NCBI GenBank assembly: GCA_030247555.1
Contig: JAOTSD010000006.1
Coordinates: forward strand, 1 to 64,000
Direction of reading: 5' to 3'
Source of the DNA: Siculibacillus sp.
GTDB taxonomy: Bacteria; Pseudomonadota; Alphaproteobacteria; Rhizobiales; Ancalomicrobiaceae
Length of the DNA: 64,000 nt
How positions within the stretch are numbered: position 1 is the first letter of the stretch; each line of letters opens with the position of its first letter. Shown piece after piece: positions 25,906-35,405 of this stretch. A program made the translations under genes and the position numbers. The notes beneath the pieces are model-generated. The model ran no database searches, was not told where the DNA came from, and saw only the letters and a list, made by a program, of their open reading frames with translations.

Positions 25906-27894
25906 TCACCCCTCGGCGCGCGCCCGCTTGACGTCGGGCGGCACGGCCTCCTCGGTGAGTTCGGCCAGCACCTCGGCGAACGCCTTCACCGTGTTGGCCT
26001 GCGAGCCCAGCCGGCGCACCGCGACGGTACCCTCCTCCGCCTCGCGCTTGCCGCACACCAGGATCACCGGGACTTTGGCGAGGCTGTGCTCGCGGACCTT
26101 GTAGTTGATCTTCTCGTTGCGGAGGTCGACCTCGGCGCGGAAGCCCGCTTTGCGCAGCTTCTGCCAGACCGAGGCGGCGTAGTCGTCGGCGTCCGAGGTG
26201 ATGGTGGTCACCACGATCTGGGTCGGTGCCAGCCACAGCGGGAAATGCCCGGCGTAGTTCTCGATCAGGATGCCGAGGAAGCGCTCCATCGAACCGCAGA
26301 TGGCGCGGTGGATCATCACCGGCTCCTTCTTCGAGCCGTCGGCGTCGACGTAGAAGGCGCCGAAGCGCTCCGGCAGGTTGAAGTCGACCTGGGTGGTGCC
26401 GCACTGCCACTCGCGGCCGATGGCGTCACGCAGGGTGTATTCGAACTTCGGCCCGTAGAAGGCGCCCTCGCCCGGGTTGATGCCGGTTTTGATCCGCCCG
26501 CCCGACTTGTCGGCGATCTCCGCGAGCACCCGGGTCATGACGTCCTCGGCCCGATCCCACAGTTCGTCCGAGCCGACGCGCTTCTCGGGGCGGGTGGAGA
26601 GCTTGACCACGATCTCGTCGAAGCCGAAGTCGGCATAGACCGACAGGATCAGGTCGTTGATCTTCATGCACTCGTCGGCCATCTGCTGATCGGTGCAGAA
26701 GATGTGGGCGTCGTCCTGGGTGAAGCCGCGCACCCGCATCAACCCGTGCATGGCGCCCGACGCCTCGTAGCGATGGACGACGCCGAATTCGGCCAGCCGC
26801 ATCGGCAGTTCGCGATAGGACTTCAGGCCGTGCTTGAAGATCTGCAGGTGGCCGGGGCAGTTCATCGGCTTCAGGGCGAAGACGCGCTTGTCCTCGGCCT
26901 CGTCGCCGGCCGACTGCACCGCGAACATGCTCTCGCGGTACCAACCCCAATGGCCGGAGGTCTCCCAGAGCACCTTGTCGAGGATCTGCGGCGCGTTGAC
27001 CTCCTGGTAGTCGTCGGCGAGCCGGCGGCGCATGTAGGCGGTCAAGGACTGGAACAGCGACCAGCCCTTTGCGTGCCAGAAGACGACACCCGGCCCCTCC
27101 TCCTGGAAGTGGAAGAGATCCATCTCGCGGCCGAGCCGGCGATGGTCGCGCTTCTCCGCCTCCTCGAGCATGGTGAGGTAGGAGGCGAGGTCCTTGTCGT
27201 TGGTCCAGGCGGTGCCGTAGATGCGGGAGAGCATCTGGTTGGCCGCGTCGCCGCGCCAATAGGCGCCGGCCACCTTCATCAGCTTGAATGAGGTACCGAT
27301 CAGCCCGGTCGAGGGCAGATGCGGGCCGCGACAGAGGTCGAACCAGGTGCCTTGGCTGTAGATCTTGATCGGCTCGTCGCCGGGGATGGCGTCGATCAGC
27401 TCGACCTTGAAAGTCTCCCCCATCGCCGCGAAGCGCGCCTTGGCCTCCTCGCGCGGCAGCACCTCCTTGGTGAAGGGGCTGTTCCGGGCGACGATCTCGC
27501 GCATCTTGGCTTCGATCGCCGGCAGGTCGTCGACGGTGAAGGGCTTCGGGGCTCCCTGATCGTCGGTACGGTAGAAGTCGTAGTAGAAGCCGTTCTCGAT
27601 CGACGGACCGATGGTCACCTGGGTGCCGGGGAAGAGCTCCTGCACCGCTTCCGCCATCACGTGCGCCGCATCGTGGCGGATCAGTTCCAGAGCTTCCTTG
27701 CCGTCGTCCCTGGTGATGAAGCGCAGGCGCGAATCGGTGGTGATCGGATCGCAGAGATCCACTTCCGCCCCGTTCAGTTCCATGGCGAGGCACTTCTTGG
27801 CCAGCGACTTGGCGATCGAATTCGCCACCTCGAGGCCGGTCACTCCGGATTCGAACTCGCGTTTGGCGCCATCGGGAAAGGTGATCGAGATCAT
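25906..27894 (-). CDS. thrS: Threonyl-tRNA synthetase
   Basis: It charges tRNA-Thr in the cytoplasm. The 662 residues contain the N-terminal TGS domain (1-63), the editing domain with HDAAH (His74, His78, the HxxxH site), a class II catalytic core (motif with [24 protein letters not shown]), and a C-terminal anticodon-binding domain ([14 protein letters not shown] onward). GAGGAG lies about nine bases before ATG 27894. It starts a run of translation and cofactor genes conserved in Hyphomicrobiales. Confidence 0.98.
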   Translation of the reverse strand: MISITFPDGAKREFESGVTGLEVANSIAKSLAKKCLAMELNGAEVDLCDPITTDSRLRFITRDDGKEALELIRHDAAHVMAEAVQELFPGTQVTIGPSIENGFYYDFYRTDDQGAPKPFTVDDLPAIEAKMREIVARNSPFTKEVLPREEAKARFAAMGETFKVELIDAIPGDEPIKIYSQGTWFDLCRGPHLPSTGLIGTSFKLMKVAGAYWRGDAANQMLSRIYGTAWTNDKDLASYLTMLEEAEKRDHRRLGREMDLFHFQEEGPGVVFWHAKGWSLFQSLTAYMRRRLADDYQEVNAPQILDKVLWETSGHWGWYRESMFAVQSAGDEAEDKRVFALKPMNCPGHLQIFKHGLKSYRELPMRLAEFGVVHRYEASGAMHGLMRVRGFTQDDAHIFCTDQQMADECMKINDLILSVYADFGFDEIVVKLSTRPEKRVGSDELWDRAEDVMTRVLAEIADKSGGRIKTGINPGEGAFYGPKFEYTLRDAIGREWQCGTTQVDFNLPERFGAFYVDADGSKKEPVMIHRAICGSMERFLGILIENYAGHFPLWLAPTQIVVTTITSDADDYAASVWQKLRKAGFRAEVDLRNEKINYKVREHSLAKVPVILVCGKREAEEGTVAVRRLGSQANTVKAFAEVLAELTEEAVPPDVKRARAEG

Positions 27895-27966
27895 GCGGAA
27901 TTGCTCCTCGTGAGGCTCACTCCCGGCAACGATCCGGGTAAGCGAGGGGGGAAATCGCGGCCGCGA

Positions 27967-28380
27967 TCAATGGGACCGCGTGATGTGCCGTCCCGTCCAG
28001 CGACCGTAGCGCCACGGCATATACCAGCGGGAATCGCGAGGCAATTCCTCCGGGATCGGGTCCCAACCGGATGCCCCCCAGGGGTGACATCTGAGAATCC
28101 GGGAAAGCCCGATCCAGAACCCGGCCCACAGTCCGTACCGCTCGATCGCCTCTTCGGTGTATTCCGAGCACGAGGGGAAATAGCGGCAGGTCCGCCCCAT
28201 GAAGGCGGAGAAAGTGTAGCGGTAGCCGCGCACCAGCGTCCGCGCCAGCATCACGTGCGGCCGCCGCCACTCGGCGAGGATCGGCCGCTGGCGCGCCGCG
28301 GGCGCACCCCTCCCCTCCGCCGCGGCGGAACGTTCGTCCTGCGCGAAGAAGCCGCGGGCGTTGGAACAGCGATTGCACAT
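27967..28380 (-). CDS. yidD: Membrane protein insertion efficiency factor YidD
   Basis: A small amphipathic protein that helps YidC insert membrane proteins. The YidD core is TCRYFPSCSEYTEEAIERYG with WIGLSRILRCHPWG and GWDPIPEE, all diagnostic. With ATG 28380 it has 137 residues, longer than the typical 70-100 because of about 43 extra N-terminal residues beginning MCNRC. ATG 28251 (MLARTLVRGYRY) would give a standard-length protein, so the start is uncertain. It follows thrS on the same strand and is divergent from the HD-domain gene. Confidence 0.88.
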   Translation of the reverse strand: MCNRCSNARGFFAQDERSAAAEGRGAPAARQRPILAEWRRPHVMLARTLVRGYRYTFSAFMGRTCRYFPSCSEYTEEAIERYGLWAGFWIGLSRILRCHPWGASGWDPIPEELPRDSRWYMPWRYGRWTGRHITRSH

Positions 28381-28429
28381 GAGCGTCGATCGGATCAGTT
28401 TTCTCTTCGAGACGAGGAACACATAAGTC

Positions 28430-29041
28430 ATGTCGAGCCCGCCGACGACCCCTGTCCCGCACATCGCGACGCCGCACGCGATCGCCCGTCTGATGCACGC
28501 CGCCCATTTCGCCGGCCGCGCCCACAAGAACCAGCAGCGCAAGGGCATCGACGCCGAGCCCTACGTCAACCACCTGCTCGAAGTCGCCGAACTGGTCGCC
28601 GCCGCCGAGACGCCGGGCGACGTCGAGGTTGTCTCGGCCGCCCTCCTCCACGACTGCGTCGAGGACGTCGGAGTCACCGAGGCGCAACTCGTCGCCGAGT
28701 TCGGCGAACGCGTCGCGAGCCTCGTGATGGCGGTGACCGACGACAAGTCGCTCTCCAAGGACCGGCGCAAATGGCTGCAGATCGAGCACGCGCCGCATCT
28801 TCCCCGCGACGCCAAGCTGATCAAGATCGCCGACAAGACCTCCAACCTGCGCGCCCTCGTCCGCACCCCGCCGACCGGCTGGACCCGCGAACGCCTGCAT
28901 CACTACGTGGTCTGGGCTCGCGCCGTCGTCGACGCCTGCGGCCCGGTCGACCCCGTGCTCGAACGCCTCTTCGACGAGGCTCACGCGTTGGCGGAGGCGA
29001 CCTACGGGCGCGTCGACGCGGACCGCGACGACATCCCGTGA
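28430..29041 (+). CDS. Small HD-domain phosphohydrolase, MESH1/SpoT-hydrolase-like
   Basis: A 203-residue stand-alone HD protein. The pattern H32 (RAHKNQQRKG), PYVNH with His48, HDCVED (His74-Asp75, Glu78-Asp79) and a later LIKIADKTSNL is that of the (p)ppGpp hydrolase domain of SpoT/RelA-type enzymes. No synthetase, TGS or ACT part is present. Family members of this size (small alarmone hydrolases) degrade ppGpp or other nucleotides. The ATG at 28430 has GAGGAA 11 bases upstream. Substrate is inferred from the family only. Confidence 0.85.
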   Translation: MSSPPTTPVPHIATPHAIARLMHAAHFAGRAHKNQQRKGIDAEPYVNHLLEVAELVAAAETPGDVEVVSAALLHDCVEDVGVTEAQLVAEFGERVASLVMAVTDDKSLSKDRRKWLQIEHAPHLPRDAKLIKIADKTSNLRALVRTPPTGWTRERLHHYVVWARAVVDACGPVDPVLERLFDEAHALAEATYGRVDADRDDIP

Positions 29042-29204
29042 TACCATCGGGCATCGAAAATGACCCTTGGCATTCCTCACGCGGAATTCTCGTGCCTCGG
29101 ATGCGGATGAGAAAATCGCGTGTCTGCAAAGGCCCGGTGTTTCAGCGCCTCCGGCCTCCGGCCTCCGGCACGAGTACCTCCTCCGCGCAGACGAGAGCCC
29201 GCCG

Positions 29205-29915
29205 ATGACCGACCGCCGACCCGTGTTGCTCGCCGTCGCGCTCGTCGCCGCCATCGCCTCGGCGACGGCGATTTTCCTCGCTCGCGACGACGACGGCGAG
29301 GCGCTGGTCTTCGCTGCGCACGCCCGACTGCGCGGGCAGGCCCTGCTTTCCCGCGTCGCCCAGAGGCCACCCGCCACCCTCGTCTTCGGCGACAGCCTCG
29401 TCGAGGGCACCGCGATCGACGAACTCTGCGGCGAACCGGCGCTCGCCGCCGGTGCCTGGGGCGCCCGCCTCGCCGACATCGCGGCGATCGCCGCGCCCAT
29501 CGTCGCCGCCGCGAAGCCGAACCGGGTCGTCGTGGTGGTCGGCATCAACGACGCGATCCGCGCCCGTGCGACCGACCCGACGGCCTTCGCCGCGGCTCAG
29601 CGCGCGTTGATCGAATCCTGGCGCGCCGCCGGCATCTCGGTTTCGCTCGCCACCCTCGCCCCGATCGTTCGGGGCCGGCCGCTGGGCGACGCCCACTTCG
29701 ATCCCGCCCACGTCGCCCGCCTGAACCGCGAGATCCGCGCCCTCGCCGCCGATCTGGGCTCGCGGCTCGTGGCCTTCGACACGCTCGCCGACACGCCGGA
29801 CGGCCTCGACCCGACGCTCGCCCCCGACGGCGTCCACCCGAACCCGGCGGGCTACCGTCGTTGGCACGCGAAGCTGGAAGAGGCGGTGTGCGCCGTGGCG
29901 GCTCCCGGCCGGTGA
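29205..29915 (+). CDS. SGNH/GDSL-type hydrolase with N-terminal signal anchor
   Basis: A 236-residue esterase-fold protein. Residues 7-27 are hydrophobic (VLLAVALVAAIASATAIFLA), so it is exported or anchored. The catalytic blocks are GDSLVEG (62-68, Ser64), VVGIND (asparagine block) and DGVHPN near the C-terminus, giving the Ser-Asp-His set. ATG 29205 has a GAGAG upstream and is preferred over an upstream open frame. It could deacetylate or cleave an envelope polymer or lipid, but no substrate is indicated. Confidence 0.85.
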   Translation: MTDRRPVLLAVALVAAIASATAIFLARDDDGEALVFAAHARLRGQALLSRVAQRPPATLVFGDSLVEGTAIDELCGEPALAAGAWGARLADIAAIAAPIVAAAKPNRVVVVVGINDAIRARATDPTAFAAAQRALIESWRAAGISVSLATLAPIVRGRPLGDAHFDPAHVARLNREIRALAADLGSRLVAFDTLADTPDGLDPTLAPDGVHPNPAGYRRWHAKLEEAVCAVAAPGR

Positions 29916-29987
29916 AGATGGGCTTCGTCGCGACTCGGCCGCGCGACCCCTCGCGTCCACCGAGCCGCGACGAAACGATCGTCCGGG

Positions 29988-30239
29988 TCAGTTGTAGCCG
30001 AGCCCGCGGTACTTCTGCGTCGCCACGGCGAAGCCGTAGTCGCCACCATCGGCGCTTTCCATCTTCTGTTTGGCGCCGGATTTGTCGAAGAAGGTGATCT
30101 GACACGCCGTCGGATTGCAGATGATGCGGACGCTCGAACCGTCCGGCTTCTTCATCACCGAGGAACCGCCGGCCGAGGCCGGCGTCGTCGCCGCGAGAAC
30201 CGTCACGGCGGCGGCGCAAATCATGGAAATCCTGTTCAT
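29988..30239 (-). CDS. Small secreted protein, unknown function
   Basis: An 83-residue protein with GAGAGGA before its ATG at 30239. Residues 1-23 are a signal peptide (MNRISMICAAAVTVLAATTP, cleaved after ASA). The mature part is short, with two cysteines (IICNPTACQITFFD) that could pair and an aromatic C-terminus (YRGLGYN). It resembles small periplasmic proteins of alphaproteobacteria but I do not recognise a named family. The next gene on this strand is the NifU-like scaffold, 134 bases away. Confidence 0.7.
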   Translation of the reverse strand: MNRISMICAAAVTVLAATTPASAGGSSVMKKPDGSSVRIICNPTACQITFFDKSGAKQKMESADGGDYGFAVATQKYRGLGYN

Positions 30240-30373
30240 TCGAAGATCCTCTCTCTCGCAATCGTGTCCCCGCCGCACGACGGCGGAGCGGACCGAGCGA
30301 GTTTGACGAGAGAAGCGGTGATGTTCCATGCGACGAACGACCGATGCGTCCGTCGGCCGCGCGGCCTCGGCGC

Positions 30374-30808
30374 CTAGCCCTCCGCCGCTTCCGCCTTCTC
30401 GATCGCCGCGATGGTCGCGTCGAAGGGGAGCAGCGTCGAGGCGTGGCGGGCCTTGTAGTCGCGCACCGGCTCCAGATACTTCATGTCGGCGAAGCGACCC
30501 TCGGGCGGCGCGCCGTTCTCCTTGAGCATGGCGCGAACCGCCTCGCGCGCCGCGCGGATCTCCCCGGCGGTCGCCCCGATGACGGCGCGCGCCAAGACCG
30601 CGGCGGAAGCCGTGCCGAGCGCGCAGGCCTTGACCTCGTGGGCGAAATCGACGACCCGGTCGCCCTCCATCACCAGATCGACCGTGACCGAGGAACCGCA
30701 CAGCCGCGAATGCGCCGAAGCGCTCGCCTGCGGGTGATCGAGGCGGCCGATCCGCGGGATGTTGCCGGCGAGTTCGAGGATCCGCTTGTTGTAGATGTCG
30801 TCGATCAT
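30374..30808 (-). CDS. NifU-like iron-sulfur scaffold lacking the third cysteine
   Basis: A 144-residue NifU N-terminal/IscU-fold protein. ATG 30808 ([11 protein letters not shown]) is chosen because this motif opens the family. Cys37 (RLCGSS) and Cys62 (KACALG) match the first two cluster ligands. The third, found as HCS in IscU, is HAS here (DYKARHAS). Family members of this subgroup sit beside folE in Hyphomicrobiales and are annotated as iron-sulfur assembly scaffolds. With only two of three cysteines, cluster building may need a different ligand, or the protein may have another role. It is divergent from folE. Confidence 0.85.
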   Translation of the reverse strand: MIDDIYNKRILELAGNIPRIGRLDHPQASASAHSRLCGSSVTVDLVMEGDRVVDFAHEVKACALGTASAAVLARAVIGATAGEIRAAREAVRAMLKENGAPPEGRFADMKYLEPVRDYKARHASTLLPFDATIAAIEKAEAAEG

Positions 30809-30839
30809 GCCGGTTTCACCACCCCGTGACACGTCGCCC

Positions 30840-30868
30840 CCTGACGTGCGCCCCGGTCTGCACTATAT
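30840..30868 (+). promoter_or_regulatory. Predicted folE promoter
   Basis: CCTGAC (30840-30845) and CTATAT (30863-30868) are 17 bases apart, close to the alphaproteobacterial consensus CTTGAC-N17-CTATAT. It lies in the divergent gap between the scaffold gene and folE and implies a folE leader of about 145 bases. Confidence 0.5.
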
Positions 30869-31019
30869 AGGACGGAACGAGGAGCGTCGCCGGCCGCCGT
30901 CCGCATCGAGGCCGGGCGTGAGCGACCGCCCCGCGGAGGGATCCCCAAGTCCGGTGATCCGAGACGAGAACGGAACCGTAGACTTGGTCGAAGCGCTCCA
31001 CAATCGGGAGATTCCATCG

Positions 31020-31649
31020 ATGGATGCCGTCGTCGATGCTCGTCGCGAGGCGAGCTCAGCGAAACTCGCAACCGCCACCCGTCCCACCCGAGAGGAAGCC
31101 GAAGCGGCCGTCCGCACTCTCCTCCTGTGGGCCGGCGACGATCCGAACCGCGAAGGGCTGGTCGACACGCCGAAGCGCGTGGTCAGGGCCTTCGAGGAGC
31201 TCTACCGCGGCTATCGCGAGAACCCCAGCGACGTGCTCGACCGCGTCTTCGAGGAGGTCGAAGGCTACGGCTCGATCGTCCTCGTCCGCGACATCACCTT
31301 CCATTCCCACTGCGAGCACCACATGGTGCCCTTCGTCGGAAAGGCGCACATCGCCTACTACCCCTCCGCCGGGGTCGTCGGCCTGTCGAAGCTCGCCCGC
31401 CTCGTCGACGTCTACGCCCGCCGTCTCCAGACCCAGGAGAGCCTGACGGCCCAGATCGTCAACGCCATCGAGGATCATCTGAAGCCGCGTGGCGTCGCGC
31501 TCCTGATCGAGGCCGAGCACATGTGCATGTCGATGCGCGGCGTGCAGAAGGCCGGCGTGTCGACCATCACCACCGAGTTCACCGGCGTCTTCCGCGACGA
31601 TCCGGCCGAACAGGCCCGCTTCATGATGATGGTCAAGGGCATGCGCTGA
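31020..31649 (+). CDS. folE: GTP cyclohydrolase I FolE
   Basis: It converts GTP to dihydroneopterin triphosphate, the first step to folate. The 209-residue protein has the zinc ligands Cys98 and His101 in [11 protein letters not shown] and Cys169 in [12 protein letters not shown], plus [18 protein letters not shown] 31020 has GGGAG nine bases upstream; the frame is open 225 bases further up, but that is leader. This is the type IA enzyme, with intact metal site. A strong terminator follows. Confidence 0.97.
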   Translation: MDAVVDARREASSAKLATATRPTREEAEAAVRTLLLWAGDDPNREGLVDTPKRVVRAFEELYRGYRENPSDVLDRVFEEVEGYGSIVLVRDITFHSHCEHHMVPFVGKAHIAYYPSAGVVGLSKLARLVDVYARRLQTQESLTAQIVNAIEDHLKPRGVALLIEAEHMCMSMRGVQKAGVSTITTEFTGVFRDDPAEQARFMMMVKGMR

Positions 31650-31680
31650 GAGCACTCGCATCACCGGCGCCGAAACACCG

Positions 31681-31704
31681 AGGCCGCGGAGCGATCCGCG
31701 GCCT
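31681..31704. terminator. Bidirectional terminator between folE and catalase
   Basis: A perfect 10-bp stem (AGGCCGCGGA / TCCGCGGCCT) with loop GCGA is followed on the plus strand by TCGTCGTTT. It starts 31 bases after the folE stop and precedes the convergent catalase gene. Confidence 0.75.
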
Positions 31705-31766
31705 TCGTCGTTTCCCCCCCCGGCCGGACACGAGAACGACCGGCGGCGCAGCCCCCTCCTCCCGCC

Positions 31767-33104
31767 TCACCCGATGCGCATGGCGGCGCGAACCCCGGCC
31801 GCGTAGTCCGGGTGGACGGCGGCGAACAGAGCGAGTAGCCGCTCGACGATCGCCTCGGGTACGCCGACCAGCGAAGCGGCGATGTTGGCATGGAGCCGCG
31901 CCCGCTCGCCAGCGTCGAAGAGTGCGTAGAGCGCCCGCGGCTGGGCGAGGTCGTCGTCGAGGCCGCCGACGCCGGTTCGCCAAGGCGCCGCATCGCACGG
32001 CACTGGATCGTCCACCGCCATCGTACGGTCCGGCGCGGCCGCCCCGATGGCGAGGTTCACCGCGAACGTCGCGTAGTCGTCTCCCAGGCGGTGACGCTGG
32101 GCGTCGGCGTAGACATCGAGCCGCGCACGCAGGATCGGGTCGGGCGAAAGGCCGATGCCGGGGACGAGATTGGCCGGCGAGAACGCGGCCCGCTCGATCT
32201 CGGCGGCGTGGTTCTCGACGTTGCGGTTCAACTCGACGACCCCGACCTCGACCAGCGGCGCGACGGCGTGCGGCCACACCCGCGTCGGATCGAAGGGGTC
32301 GAGGTTCTCCTCTCTCACCACCTGCACCGCCAGCGTCCATCGTGGCAGTCGCCCCGCCGCGATGCTTCCGGACAACTCTTCCTGCGAGCTCTCGCGGCTC
32401 TGACCGACGATGTCGGCGGCCTCCGCGTCGGTGTAGTGGCGATGGCCCTGCAGGGTCTCGAAGTGGAACTTGACGAAACGGCGTTCACCGATCCCGTTCA
32501 GGAACGAAAAGGCGTGGACACCGTGGCCGTTCATGTACTGCGGTGCCACCGGCAGGCCGCGGTCGGAAAAGAGGAAAGTGATCCGGTGCAGGCTCTCCGG
32601 CGAGCGCGACCAGAAATCCCACATCGCCGTCGGCGAGCGCAGATTGGTCCGCGGATCCCGCTTCTGCGCATCGACGAGAGCCGCCAGTTTCGCCGGATCG
32701 CGGATGAAGTACACCGGCGCGTTGCCGCCGACGATGTCCCAATCGCCGTCCTCGGTGTGGAAGCGGATCGCGAAGCCGCGCGGATCGCGCTCGGCGTCCG
32801 CCGCCCCCGCCTCGCCGGCGAAGGTTGAGAAGCGAATGAGGAGCTCGGTTTTCTTGCCGACCGCCGAGAAGACCCGCGCTCGCGTCAGGTGGGAGAGGTC
32901 GCGCGTGATGGTCAGCGTCCCGCGGGCGCCGCACCCCTTGGCGTGGACGACGCGCTCGGGGATGCTGGCGCGATAGCGACGCGCCAAGCCTTCGATCGCG
33001 GAGTGATCGCGAGCCGCCGACGCCCCGCGGGCTCCGCCGCTCGGCGAGATGCCGTCGGCCGCAGTCGCCGCTTCGAGGGTTGTGGTCGAACGGACTTCGG
33101 ACAT
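31767..33104 (-). CDS. Monofunctional heme catalase, divergent N-terminus
   Basis: It decomposes hydrogen peroxide. The 445-residue protein keeps the active-site histidine (VVHAKG, His54), distal asparagine (GGNAPVYF, Asn128) and heme-ligand tyrosine (RLDVYADAQ, Tyr332). Long conserved stretches such as AERDPRGFAIRF and NLVPGIGLSPDP are present. It is shorter than the usual 480-plus residues: the N-terminal segment before His54 lacks the normal TAGPRGP-type entry motif and is low-complexity. A heme-pocket phenylalanine near the tyrosine is aspartate here. ATG 33104 follows GGGAGA. Divergent from hisI. Confidence 0.9.
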   Translation of the reverse strand: MSEVRSTTTLEAATAADGISPSGGARGASAARDHSAIEGLARRYRASIPERVVHAKGCGARGTLTITRDLSHLTRARVFSAVGKKTELLIRFSTFAGEAGAADAERDPRGFAIRFHTEDGDWDIVGGNAPVYFIRDPAKLAALVDAQKRDPRTNLRSPTAMWDFWSRSPESLHRITFLFSDRGLPVAPQYMNGHGVHAFSFLNGIGERRFVKFHFETLQGHRHYTDAEAADIVGQSRESSQEELSGSIAAGRLPRWTLAVQVVREENLDPFDPTRVWPHAVAPLVEVGVVELNRNVENHAAEIERAAFSPANLVPGIGLSPDPILRARLDVYADAQRHRLGDDYATFAVNLAIGAAAPDRTMAVDDPVPCDAAPWRTGVGGLDDDLAQPRALYALFDAGERARLHANIAASLVGVPEAIVERLLALFAAVHPDYAAGVRAAMRIG

Positions 33105-33263
33105 GTCGTCTCCCGACGGTTGCTGTGCCGGCAAGCTAGGAGATGGCTCGAAATCGATCCAATCGATAATCCCGAAAAACTCGATCGGCGAGGTCGATGG
33201 AACGCCTGCCACGTCGTCGGCTGCGGCGTTGACCGGGACACATCATCGGCCTAACCATCGGCC

Positions 33264-33749
33264 ATGACCGACATCGCCCCCCTCTTCCCCGCCCTGCCCG
33301 ATCACGATGCCCTGGAGATGGGGCGCGTTCTGGCGCCACGTTTCGACGCCGACGGTCTCATCACCGCCGTGGCTGTCGACGTCGTCTCCCGTGACGTGGT
33401 CATGCTCGCCCACATGAACGCCGAGGCGCTGGCCAGGACGATCGAGACCGGCGTCGCCACCTATTGGAGCCGATCGCGCCGCAGCCTCTGGGTCAAGGGC
33501 GAGACCTCGGGCAATCGCCAGATCGTCCGCCGCCTGCGCGTCGACTGCGATCAGGACGCGGTCCTGCTCGAGGTGGAGGTCGAGGGCCACGGCGCCTCCT
33601 GCCACCGCGGCTTCCACTCCTGCTTCTACCGCTCGGTCCCGGTCGGCGCGCCCCTCGCGCCCGAAACCCGGCTCGACTTCGTCGAGTCCGACCCGGTCTT
33701 CGATCCGGCGGCGGTCTACGCCTGCGGCCACGACCACACGAAGGACTGA
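33264..33749 (+). CDS. hisI: Phosphoribosyl-AMP cyclohydrolase HisI
   Basis: It opens the purine ring of phosphoribosyl-AMP, the third step of histidine synthesis. The 161 residues have the diagnostic SRSRRSLWVKGETSGN, the zinc/magnesium motif DCDQDAVLLEV and GASCHRGFHSCFYR with the conserved cysteines. The fused PR-ATP pyrophosphatase (HisE) domain of enterobacteria is absent, as usual in alphaproteobacteria. No other his gene is adjacent. Confidence 0.96.
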   Translation: MTDIAPLFPALPDHDALEMGRVLAPRFDADGLITAVAVDVVSRDVVMLAHMNAEALARTIETGVATYWSRSRRSLWVKGETSGNRQIVRRLRVDCDQDAVLLEVEVEGHGASCHRGFHSCFYRSVPVGAPLAPETRLDFVESDPVFDPAAVYACGHDHTKD

Positions 33750-33892
33750 CCCCGCCGCCCCGCGCGCCGTCGGCGGTCGACGCCCCGTCAACGGCCGATC
33801 AACCATGTTGCGACGCGCGGAGGAAAGTTCACATTTTATTCGATTCAATCGATTGAGAATGCCCTTCTGAGACGTGATCCGGGGAGGATCCC

Positions 33893-34870
33893 ATGCTCGA
33901 GGGCGTGACGCGACGCATATTCGGTGCGAATTCGATCGGCAACGACGAGGTCGGGGTACGCGAGCGACCGCGGCGGCCGCGGATCGGACTGGCGCTCGGC
34001 GGCGGCGCGGCGCGCGGTTGGGCGGCGATCGGCATCGTCCGCCGGTTGCGCGAAGCCGGGATCGTGCCCGACGTCGTCGCCGGCACCTCGATGGGCGCCG
34101 TCGTCGGCGCCTGCGACCTCGCCGGGCGGCTCGGCTGCCTCGAGACCTTCGCACTCGAACTGACGCCGCGGCGTGTCCTCGCCCTCCTCGACCTGCATCT
34201 CGGCGGCTCGGGGCTGATCAACGGCTCCCGCCTCGCCACACTCCTCGCCGAACGCATGGGCGACATCCGCGTCGAGGACCTGAAGAGACCCTTCACCGCC
34301 GTCGCCACCGAACTTTCCACCGGTCACGAGATCTGGATGAACTCCGGCCGGCTGATCGACGCCCTGCGTGCTTCCTATGCGCTGCCCGGTGTCTTCGAGC
34401 CGGTGCGCGTATCCGGCCGCGTCCTCGTCGATGGCGCGCTGGTCAACCCGGTACCGGTTTCGGTGTGCCGCGCCGCCGGAGCCGAACTGGTGATCGCCGT
34501 CAACCTGGCGACCGACGTCTTCGCCCACGGCACCGTGGTCCAGACCCTGCCGGCCGAGGGCGCCGAGGCCGCCCACCACGAGGGTCTGGCCGACCGGGTC
34601 GGTCGCGGCCTCTTCCGTCGCTTCTTCGACGGCGACGCCGCTCGCCCCGGCCTCACCGGAGTGATGATGGAGAGCTTCAACATCATCCAGGACCGCATCA
34701 CCCGGTCGCGACTGGCCGGTGATCCGCCCGACGTGACCATCGCCCCGAGGCTCGGTCACATCGGCCTATTCGATTTCCATCGCGCCGACGAGGCGATCGA
34801 CATCGGCGCCGGCGCCGCCGATCGCGCCGTCGCCGACATCCGCACCCTGGTCGCGGAGATGACGCGCTGA
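33893..34870 (+). CDS. Patatin-like phospholipase, RssA/YchK type
   Basis: A 325-residue serine lipase-fold protein. The oxyanion hole GGGAARG (37-42), nucleophile GTSMG (Ser66) and catalytic Asp180 in VDGALVNP form the complete Ser-Asp dyad, so it is probably active on lipid esters. There is no signal peptide, so it is cytoplasmic or membrane-associated. GGAGGATCC lies just before ATG 33893. The low-GC patch upstream (about 33835-33860) could hold its promoter. The physiological substrate is unknown. Confidence 0.9.
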   Translation: MLEGVTRRIFGANSIGNDEVGVRERPRRPRIGLALGGGAARGWAAIGIVRRLREAGIVPDVVAGTSMGAVVGACDLAGRLGCLETFALELTPRRVLALLDLHLGGSGLINGSRLATLLAERMGDIRVEDLKRPFTAVATELSTGHEIWMNSGRLIDALRASYALPGVFEPVRVSGRVLVDGALVNPVPVSVCRAAGAELVIAVNLATDVFAHGTVVQTLPAEGAEAAHHEGLADRVGRGLFRRFFDGDAARPGLTGVMMESFNIIQDRITRSRLAGDPPDVTIAPRLGHIGLFDFHRADEAIDIGAGAADRAVADIRTLVAEMTR

Positions 34871-34917
34871 CCTCGCCCCCTGGGGAGCGCGCCCACGGCG
34901 GAAGACCGCCAACAAGA

Positions 34918-34951
34918 GAAGACGCGCGCGAGGCGACTCGCGCGCGTCTTC
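34918..34951. terminator. Bidirectional terminator, 15-bp perfect stem
   Basis: GAAGACGCGCGCGAG and its exact complement flank loop GCGA. It lies between the patatin gene (plus, ends 34870) and the CBS gene (minus, ends 34974), and is among the strongest hairpins in the window. Confidence 0.75.
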
Positions 34952-34973
34952 GTGTCTCGTCCGGTCGCGGTGA

Positions 34974-35405
34974 TCAGGTGGCGGAGATGTAGGCCCGCAT
35001 CTCGGCCGCTTCCCGTTCGGCCAGTTCGATGCGCCGCGCCACCACGTCGCCGATCGAGATCACGCCGATCAGGCGATCGTCGCGCACCACCGGCATGTGG
35101 CGGAAGCGTCCGGTGGTCATGCGGCCGAGCACCTGATCGGTGGTTTCGGACTCGGTGCAGGTGACCACTTTCGTCGACATGTAGACGTCCGCCGAACGAT
35201 CGAGCGCGCCGGCTCCATCATTGGCGAGCGCCCGGACGATGTCGCGTTCGGACAGGATGCCGGCGATGCGGCCGTGGGCGTCGATCAGCACCACGGCGCC
35301 GATCTTGTGGGTGGCGAGCGTGTCGCACACCTCGCGCAGAGGCTGCTTCGGCCCCATGGTGACGACTTGGCGTCCCTTCTGGGAAAGAATGGCGGCGACG
35401 GTCAT
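34974..35405 (-). CDS. Tandem CBS-domain protein
   Basis: A 143-residue protein consisting only of two CBS domains (Bateman module): residues about 10-65 with AVVLIDAHGRIAGILSERDI, and 75-130 with MPVVRDDRLIGVISIGDVV. Such modules bind adenosine nucleotides or similar ligands and regulate partners. GGGAGGATCC precedes the ATG at 35405. Stand-alone forms are common in Hyphomicrobiales; partner and ligand are unknown. The rhomboid gene is upstream on the same strand. Confidence 0.9.
   Translation of the reverse strand: MTVAAILSQKGRQVVTMGPKQPLREVCDTLATHKIGAVVLIDAHGRIAGILSERDIVRALANDGAGALDRSADVYMSTKVVTCTESETTDQVLGRMTTGRFRHMPVVRDDRLIGVISIGDVVARRIELAEREAAEMRAYISAT

Noticed and set aside
26086-27291. 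401-residue plus-strand frame opposite thrS
   Set aside because: Antisense frame of a certain threonyl-tRNA synthetase; composition is typical of a shadow.
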